DNA of 11,606 nt from Oscillospiraceae bacterium (lineage in GTDB: Bacteria > Bacillota > Clostridia > UBA1381): assembly GCA_022508725.1 (NCBI GenBank), contig JAFLUR010000044.1:1-11606 (forward strand). The letters are read 5' to 3'. Shown here in pieces: positions 7,069-11,606 of this stretch. Position numbers and translations under genes: made by a program. The notes beneath the pieces were generated by a model. The model did not search any database. It had not been told where the DNA came from and saw only the letters and a list, made by a program, of their open reading frames with translations. Numbering within the stretch: the stretch's first letter is position 1; each line of letters begins with the position of its first letter.

Positions 7069-7072
7069 GACT

Positions 7073-8314
7073 ATGGAGAATTTTATTAAAGCCGGAACCG
7101 GGAAAAAAATCGGTATATTTGTCTGCTTTAATCACGCACATATAGGCGGAGCCATGACCTCGCTGATCAATTTTCTCAATGCGCTCGATACGGATAAATA
7201 TGATGTGGACGTCATGTTCTACGAAAACGATCCCGGAAACAGGTACGGAATAAAAGAGGAGATTCGCATTTTGCCCCAAGGTAAGCAGCATCGGAGTATG
7301 AGCGCGTCAAACCTGATAAAAAAGGCGATCAATCCCTTGTACTTAATTGCTCTTGTCCGCGGCGGATATTATAAAAAAGTAAAGCATAACAAGGAAAAAG
7401 CGGTGCAGATTATGTCTCAACAGGGATATAAATATTCCCGGAAAATTTCAAGGGAGTATGATGCGGCGGTTGCTTATGATGTGGGCTGGTGTATGAATTA
7501 TGTGATAAACCGGGTAAATGCCGCGCGGAAAATTTTGTGGCAGCATTTGGAGTCGGAAAAAGCGGGCATGGATTTGAGAATAGACGGAAAGTGCTATGAA
7601 CGGGCGGACGCATTGGCGTTTGTCAGCACGAAATGTATGGAGGATTATCTTTTGCGCCGTCCGGAGCATAGGCAAAAATCTTGGTTTATCCCAAACCTGC
7701 TCTCTACCGGGTATGTGCGCGGAAGAGGTGAGGAGAATGTCCGGATGCCGTTTGAAAATCCGGATGCATACTTGAAGCTGATAACGGTTGCCCGGGTGAA
7801 ATTCGGGCATAAAGGATTTGACCGCGGTGTTGACGCTTTTGCGCAGCTGAAGAAGGACGGTCTTTTGGATAGAGTCAAATGGATAATCGTGGGTGACGGC
7901 AGAGATTTGCCGGAGCTCAGAAAAAGAATTCATGAAGAGGGTCTGGAATCGGTGATCTATCCCATAGGCGCCAGAGATAATCCGATCCCTTATCTTAAAG
8001 AATGTGACGTGTTTTTCCTGCCCTCTCGCTATGAGGGAAAGCCTATGGCTGTGACCGAGGCGCTGATTATGGGCTTGGTGCCGGTTGTGACGGAATATGC
8101 GTCGGCAAGGGAACAAATCCGCCACGGCACAGACGGGTTGGTTTTTCCCAACAGCCGGGACGGTATATACCGGGGATTGACGCGGTTATTTTCGGAGCCG
8201 GACGTCTTGGAAGAGATGAAGCGAAACATTGCCGCGCAAGACTACGGCAACGAAAAAGAAATTTCTGCATTTGATGCAATGTTGGAGCAGGTTTTGCAGT
8301 CCGGCGGAAACTGA
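7073..8314 (+). CDS. GT4-family glycosyltransferase (GT-B fold)
   Basis: A 413-residue glycosyltransferase of the retaining GT4 type, expected to extend the lipid-linked repeat unit in the cytoplasm. The acceptor-side N-terminal domain begins with a Rossmann strand and the glycine-containing loop GIFVCFNHAHIGGAM (14-28). The C-terminal donor domain has a HKGFDRGVDAF segment (246-256), IIVGDGRDLPEL (271-282), FLPSRYEGKPMAVTEA with the E-x7-E motif (E321 and E329), and GTDGLVF (352-358). The frame opens upstream at 6995, but ATG 7073 begins four bases after the previous stop and directly gives the first beta strand. Its ribosome site is weak (GGAAAG and GCGAG within the end of the previous gene), so translational coupling is likely. 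The donor sugar cannot be told from sequence alone. Confidence 0.9.
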   Translation: MENFIKAGTGKKIGIFVCFNHAHIGGAMTSLINFLNALDTDKYDVDVMFYENDPGNRYGIKEEIRILPQGKQHRSMSASNLIKKAINPLYLIALVRGGYYKKVKHNKEKAVQIMSQQGYKYSRKISREYDAAVAYDVGWCMNYVINRVNAARKILWQHLESEKAGMDLRIDGKCYERADALAFVSTKCMEDYLLRRPEHRQKSWFIPNLLSTGYVRGRGEENVRMPFENPDAYLKLITVARVKFGHKGFDRGVDAFAQLKKDGLLDRVKWIIVGDGRDLPELRKRIHEEGLESVIYPIGARDNPIPYLKECDVFFLPSRYEGKPMAVTEALIMGLVPVVTEYASAREQIRHGTDGLVFPNSRDGIYRGLTRLFSEPDVLEEMKRNIAAQDYGNEKEISAFDAMLEQVLQSGGN

Positions 8315-8324
8315 GGAAGGGAGG
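8315..8324 (+). promoter_or_regulatory. ribosome binding site without a nearby ATG or GTG
   Basis: GGAAGGGAGG lies directly after the glycosyltransferase stop and is the strongest Shine-Dalgarno in the area. The first ATG of the polymerase frame is over 120 bases later. Candidate starts in frame are TTG 8325 (seven bases after the AGGA at 8314-8317), CTG 8334 (nine bases after AGGGAGG), and GTG 8367. The site therefore argues that the polymerase begins at a non-ATG codon close to 8325. Confidence 0.6.
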
Positions 8325-9731
8325 TTGGCAAAACTGAAAAAAACGCAATTATCGTCGCATACCGGTGTGTTCGTCAACACGGAAAAAAAGATATCGGCAA
8401 AGCGCAGATTTGCCGATGTGTCCGGCGGCACGGAAAAAAAGACGTCGATGAAGCGTATATTTTATGATATGGTTTTTTTGACGGGATTTTTATGCTGTCT
8501 GATACCGGGGCCTTTTCCCGGACTGTCCGGCATTGCATCCGCCGTGCTGCTTGTCATGATCGCAATAAGCTTTTTTGATGATAATCTTTATTTGTATACG
8601 GCATTGTTCGTATATTTGCGTTATCGACTGTTGATCGGAGAGTTTACTGCGTTTCGCGCGTACTCCTTTTTATTGGCAGCGCGCTTTATTACGGATATTT
8701 CAAAATTCAAACTGAAGGCGGTTCATTTTCCGGCGCTGTTTGTGTTTTTCATGCACTGTATGTTTGCTTTGGCAAGGATCACCTATTTGAAGCGCGGTAT
8801 GTATGTTATTACGGACTGCGCGCTGATATACCTTGTGATGTGCAGGGTTGCGGAGGACAAAACACTGCTGCGCAGATTTTTCTTTGTGTTTATACTGGGG
8901 GCGATCGCCTCCGGAATTTACGGTTGGACCGGTGATGCATATACCGTAAATATCAACATACGAGGCGCGGGGGCGAAAACGGTCAGCCGTAATTTCGGCG
9001 CGCTGAGCGACTCGAATTTTGCGGGAATGATTTACAGCCTATGCGTTATTTGTGCTCTGGAGCTGAAAAATCTGCCTTTTTGGCTGCGAAGCGTGTTTTT
9101 GACGCTGTGCGTCATCATGCTGCTGCAGACAGCCAGCCTTTCGGCGCTGATAACGCTTTTAATCCTTTTGGTGTTTCTTATTGTTTTGAAGTATCGGGCA
9201 AGGGCGCTGTATATCCTGCTCCTTGCGTTTGTGGGTGCGGTGCTCGTATTGGCGATTCTGATGAGAATTCCTCAGTTCCGTCAAATTGAAGCAATCGCCG
9301 GTTTGCTGATACGTTTTAACGAAAAGCTGTCATATATCGCAAACGGTAAGTGGGATCTTTTAACCACCGGCCGCGTCGGATTGTGGATGGAAGCCGTACA
9401 GGCTTTCGGAAGGCAAGACCTGTGGCACAAGCTTATCGGCGGCAATGTAGTCACGGTAAACTATATCGATCCGGACATTATGTCGCTTGCCTGCCATAAT
9501 TCTTATTTGCAGGGACTGCTGAATTTCGGAATTTTCGGCACATTGCTTGTGTATCTGCCCTTTCTTTCCGTGTTTACTTATCGGATACTGCGGCATTATA
9601 CTCAAAAACCGGGCTATGAACATGAAGATCTGTATATGCTGCAGCTTTGCTTTGTATTTTCCTTTATTGTGTTCGGCGGGACTGTGGATTTCTTTATTGA
9701 CTGGCCTTACATGATGCTCTATTTTATATGA
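8325..9731 (+). CDS. Wzy-like O-antigen/capsule polymerase (integral membrane protein)
   Basis: Very hydrophobic protein of 468 residues if it starts at TTG 8325, with roughly ten or more membrane segments between 47 and 465. It should join lipid-linked repeat units on the outer face of the membrane. Family marks are weak, as is usual for Wzy: FGALSDSNFAG (224-234), TTGRVGLW (347-354) before a large outer loop, and CHNSYLQGLLNFGIFG (390-405), which resembles the Wzy_C/ligase-type H-N motif. The start is uncertain: ATG 8448 (427 residues) fits the membrane part but has a poor ribosome site, whereas a strong one sits at 8315-8324. The longer form adds a cytoplasmic, Lys-rich leader of about 40 residues with an internal repeat. 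The stop overlaps an ATG of the following frame. Confidence 0.8.
   Translation: MAKLKKTQLSSHTGVFVNTEKKISAKRRFADVSGGTEKKTSMKRIFYDMVFLTGFLCCLIPGPFPGLSGIASAVLLVMIAISFFDDNLYLYTALFVYLRYRLLIGEFTAFRAYSFLLAARFITDISKFKLKAVHFPALFVFFMHCMFALARITYLKRGMYVITDCALIYLVMCRVAEDKTLLRRFFFVFILGAIASGIYGWTGDAYTVNINIRGAGAKTVSRNFGALSDSNFAGMIYSLCVICALELKNLPFWLRSVFLTLCVIMLLQTASLSALITLLILLVFLIVLKYRARALYILLLAFVGAVLVLAILMRIPQFRQIEAIAGLLIRFNEKLSYIANGKWDLLTTGRVGLWMEAVQAFGRQDLWHKLIGGNVVTVNYIDPDIMSLACHNSYLQGLLNFGIFGTLLVYLPFLSVFTYRILRHYTQKPGYEHEDLYMLQLCFVFSFIVFGGTVDFFIDWPYMMLYFI
8378..8441 (+). repeat. direct repeat of 13 bases, 51 bases apart, in the polymerase leader
   Basis: CACGGAAAAAAAG occurs at 8378-8390 and 8429-8441. 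In the polymerase frame these give TEKKISAKRRF and TEKKTSMKRIF, exactly 17 codons apart, and similarity continues for about 30 bases. This looks like a small in-frame tandem duplication. Each copy carries a run of seven A's, which could slip. It lies in the doubtful N-terminal extension, so it also bears on the start choice. Confidence 0.6.
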
Positions 9732-9732
9732 G

Positions 9733-9739
9733 AAAGGAG
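9733..9739 (+). promoter_or_regulatory. ribosome binding site deciding the start of the second GT2 gene
   Basis: AAAGGAG ends nine bases before ATG 9749. The alternative ATG 9728 overlaps the polymerase stop (ATGA) but has no recognisable ribosome site, and this motif would lie inside its coding sequence. The later ATG is therefore preferred. Confidence 0.65.
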
Positions 9740-9748
9740 AAAAACGGA

Positions 9749-10690
9749 ATGTTCTCTGTAATTATGCCTGTTTATAACGGAGAAAAATTTATAGATTCCG
9801 CAATTCAAAGCGTGTTCGCGCAATCCGAACCGGATTGGGAGCTGATTATTGTTGATGACGGCTCCGGCGACGGAACCCGGGCGGTTCTCGAAAAGTATCA
9901 AAACACGGACAAAGTCCGGATTATTACGCAGACAAATCATGGAGCGGCGGCGGCAAGAAACAGAGCGGCCGGAGAAGCGAGAGGAACACATTTGACGTTT
10001 CTGGACGCGGATGATCTGTGGTACGAAAACCACCTGTCGGTTATGAAAACGCTGATCGAAAAATATCCGTCCGCCGGCTTGTACGGCACATTCACCGAAA
10101 CACGGCTGCAAAACGGCGCGTCGGTATCCGAATGTGAGTATCTTGGCGGTAATGAGGATATATTGCTGGAGGATTTCTTTGATGCGTACCATAAAGATAA
10201 ATCGGTGAAGCTGTTCACCATGATCACAACCTGTATTCCGCGGGCGGCGTTTGAACGTGCCGGCGGATTTCCGGAAGGCTGCGCCATAGGCGAGGATTTG
10301 GAGCTGTCGCTGCGGGTGGCGGCATATTATCCCGTAGCGCTGTCCGGACTCGGTACGGCGCTCTATCAAAAGGAAAACAGTACGGCGACTCAAAAAATAT
10401 CATTTGACCCGGAATGGAGATTTTTCGACACCGTCCGGGATATTTATAAAGACGAAACTATTTCGAATACAAAGCGGGAAAATTTAAAAAAAGTAATGGA
10501 ATGGTTTACCATGCGGCGCTGCCGGCACTATCTCATAGCCGGACAGAGAAAAAAAGCATGGCGGGCTTTTTGCGAAACAGACCGCAGCGCGGTGGCAAAA
10601 AAAGATATCGGAATAAATCTTATGCTGCTTGTTCTTCCTTGCGGAGTGGTGAGACGTATATTTTCCATGCGTTGGAAAGGAAAAGCATGA
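9749..10690 (+). CDS. GT2-family glycosyltransferase (GT-A fold), second copy
   Basis: A 313-residue cytoplasmic glycosyltransferase. It has SVIMPVYN (3-10), VDDGSGDGT (35-43; D36, D37), HGAAAARN (64-71), the metal-binding DAD (D86-D88) in FLDADDLW, and GEDLELSLR (181-189) as the likely catalytic-base segment. The C-terminal 100 residues are helical and basic. It is related to the first glycosyltransferase of the window in its N-terminal half but differs in the acceptor region, so it probably makes a different linkage. Starting at ATG 9749 puts the first beta strand at the N-terminus, as in the family; ATG 9728 would add seven residues and create a four-base overlap with the polymerase. The stop TGA overlaps the ATG of a tiny ORF (ATGA at 10687-10690). 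Confidence 0.9.
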   Translation: MFSVIMPVYNGEKFIDSAIQSVFAQSEPDWELIIVDDGSGDGTRAVLEKYQNTDKVRIITQTNHGAAAARNRAAGEARGTHLTFLDADDLWYENHLSVMKTLIEKYPSAGLYGTFTETRLQNGASVSECEYLGGNEDILLEDFFDAYHKDKSVKLFTMITTCIPRAAFERAGGFPEGCAIGEDLELSLRVAAYYPVALSGLGTALYQKENSTATQKISFDPEWRFFDTVRDIYKDETISNTKRENLKKVMEWFTMRRCRHYLIAGQRKKAWRAFCETDRSAVAKKDIGINLMLLVLPCGVVRRIFSMRWKGKA

Positions 10691-10743
10691 CCGGGAATTT
10701 TGAAAGAAACGATTTTTTTGCCGGAATACGGTTTAATATTTGA
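10687..10743 (+). CDS. possible 18-codon ORF between glycosyltransferase and flippase
   Basis: ATG 10687 overlaps the glycosyltransferase stop as ATGA, and GGAAAGGA (10676-10683) lies just upstream. The ORF runs 18 codons to TGA 10741-10743. The peptide (MTGNFERNDFFAGIRFNI) is mixed, with no membrane segment, and I recognise no family. It fills most of the only sizeable gap in the operon. It may simply be a device to keep ribosomes moving, a remnant of a lost gene, or chance. Confidence 0.2.
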   Translation: MTGNFERNDFFAGIRFNI

Positions 10744-10778
10744 AAAACAGTGAAAGGATTGACAAATAAGGTGACAAT

Positions 10779-11606
10779 ATGCGATTTATGAATTCATTGC
10801 GCAACAGCGGACTGGCGTTTGTCGGACAAATAATTACAATTATTCTGGGCTTTATCCTCAGATGGTATTTTGTCCATACGCTGGGTCGGGAATATTTGGG
10901 TGTAAACTCTGTAATGGAAAGTATGATCGCATTGCTGTCCATGACCGAGCTCGGTATCGGAACATCTGTGGCGTTTGCGCTGTATAAGCCTATCGACCGG
11001 GGCGATGAAAGACGGATAGGGTCACTCATGGCATTCTACCGCAAGGTATATCATGCAATCGGTATTCTGACAGCGGTGGCAGGTCCCATGCTGATACCGT
11101 TTATGCATTTATTCACCAAGGAAGCGGTGAATGTGCCGTCTGTGAACCTGATATATATTTTGTTTTTGACAAATACCGTGCTGAGCTATTTTTTTGCATA
11201 CAAACGGACCTTGCTCAGCGCATATCAGCAGAATTACATAAACAGTGTCAGTGAGGATCTGTTTGCCGTTGTAAAATATATACTTCAGGGTATCGCCATT
11301 GTGGTTTACAAAAGCTATATCGGCTACCTTGTCATCAGCATTGTTTGCTCTTTGGGAACGAATATCGTTATCTCCGTGATTTGCGACCGGAAATATCCGT
11401 TTATCCGCCGGTACAAGAAAGAAAAGCTGCTGCGGGAAGACAGGGCGGGACTTAAAAAGAGCGTTGTTTCGCTGATGTATCAGAAGATCGGCGCCAAGCT
11501 GGTAACCGGAACGGATAATCTGATGATTTCCTATGCAAAACTGTCACTGATGGGGGTTTACAGCAATTATGCAATGGTGATAAGCATTATCACCCGGGTG
11601 ATATAT
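10779..11606 (+). CDS. Wzx-type polysaccharide flippase, 5' part (cut by window end)
   Basis: The first 276 codons of an integral membrane protein of the polysaccharide-exporter (MOP/PST) superfamily, which moves lipid-linked repeat units across the membrane. The frame is open to the last base, and full-length relatives are usually 450-500 residues. The N-terminus is typical of the clostridial subgroup: NSGLAFVGQ (9-17), a conserved LRWYFVHTLGREYLGVNSV segment (27-45), LSMTELGIGTSVAFALYKP (53-71), then DERRIGSLMAFYRKVY (76-91). About six membrane segments are seen by residue 200, then a charged cytoplasmic loop (203-226). ATG 10779 has AAGGTGA (10768-10774) close upstream. A gap of 88 bases separates it from the glycosyltransferase, without a clear terminator. 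Confidence 0.88.
   Translation, partial: MRFMNSLRNSGLAFVGQIITIILGFILRWYFVHTLGREYLGVNSVMESMIALLSMTELGIGTSVAFALYKPIDRGDERRIGSLMAFYRKVYHAIGILTAVAGPMLIPFMHLFTKEAVNVPSVNLIYILFLTNTVLSYFFAYKRTLLSAYQQNYINSVSEDLFAVVKYILQGIAIVVYKSYIGYLVISIVCSLGTNIVISVICDRKYPFIRRYKKEKLLREDRAGLKKSVVSLMYQKIGAKLVTGTDNLMISYAKLSLMGVYSNYAMVISIITRVIY

Noticed and set aside
6995..7072. Upstream start (6995) for the GT4 gene
   Set aside because: It would overlap the metallophosphoesterase by over 70 bases and add a Lys/Arg-rich peptide unlike the family; ATG 7073 gives the normal N-terminal strand.
10759..10787. Promoter before the flippase (TTGACA at 10759-10764)
   Set aside because: The -35 match is perfect, but no acceptable -10 lies 16-18 bases downstream; the position 17 bases on (CGATTT) is a poor match and already inside the gene.

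Overview
This window looks like part of an exopolysaccharide or capsule assembly operon of a Gram-positive bacterium, most likely a member of the Bacillota (class Clostridia). Reasons are the strong Shine-Dalgarno sites, the mix of ATG and TTG starts, tight gene packing on one strand, a clostridial-type sugar transferase and flippase, and a separately encoded pair of Wzz-like membrane proteins instead of one Gram-negative Wzz. The genus cannot be read from the sequence. All supported genes lie on the + strand.

Layout. Positions 1-44 hold at most the last codons of an upstream gene. Positions 45-283 are a control region: a long imperfect dyad (73-102), a near-consensus extended -10 promoter (117-145), then a hairpin with seven T's (203-233) that looks like an intrinsic terminator inside the leader, ahead of the first gene. 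The operon then runs: GT2 glycosyltransferase (284-1123), polyprenyl-phosphate sugar-1-phosphate transferase (1140-2531), Wzz-like protein A (2528-4000), Wzz-like protein B fused to a degenerate EAL domain (4004-6202), membrane-anchored metallophosphoesterase (6220-7068), GT4 glycosyltransferase (7073-8314), Wzy-like polymerase (about 8325-9731), second GT2 glycosyltransferase (9749-10690), a doubtful 18-codon ORF (10687-10743), and a Wzx-type flippase cut by the window end (10779-11606+). Genes overlap or are separated by fewer than 20 bases, except for 88 bases before the flippase.

How they would work together (family knowledge plus inference): the sugar transferase loads the first sugar phosphate on undecaprenyl phosphate at the inner face of the membrane, the three glycosyltransferases extend the repeat unit, the flippase turns it outward, the polymerase joins units, and the Wzz-like pair sets chain length or export. 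The metallophosphoesterase has no obvious fixed place in this scheme.

The most notable object is the 732-residue protein at 4004-6202. It has Wzz-like topology (two membrane segments around a domain of about 390 residues outside the cell) followed by a cytoplasmic domain that aligns by eye with EAL cyclic-di-GMP phosphodiesterases. Several catalytic positions are kept, but the loop-6 motif is destroyed. This suggests a polysaccharide chain-length or export protein that senses c-di-GMP directly. The preceding gene appears to be its diverged paralogue without the EAL domain. Together with the promoter-terminator leader, this points to control at two levels, transcription read-through and c-di-GMP. 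No BY-type tyrosine kinase, LytR-CpsA-Psr protein, mobile element, tRNA, rRNA or CRISPR array is visible.
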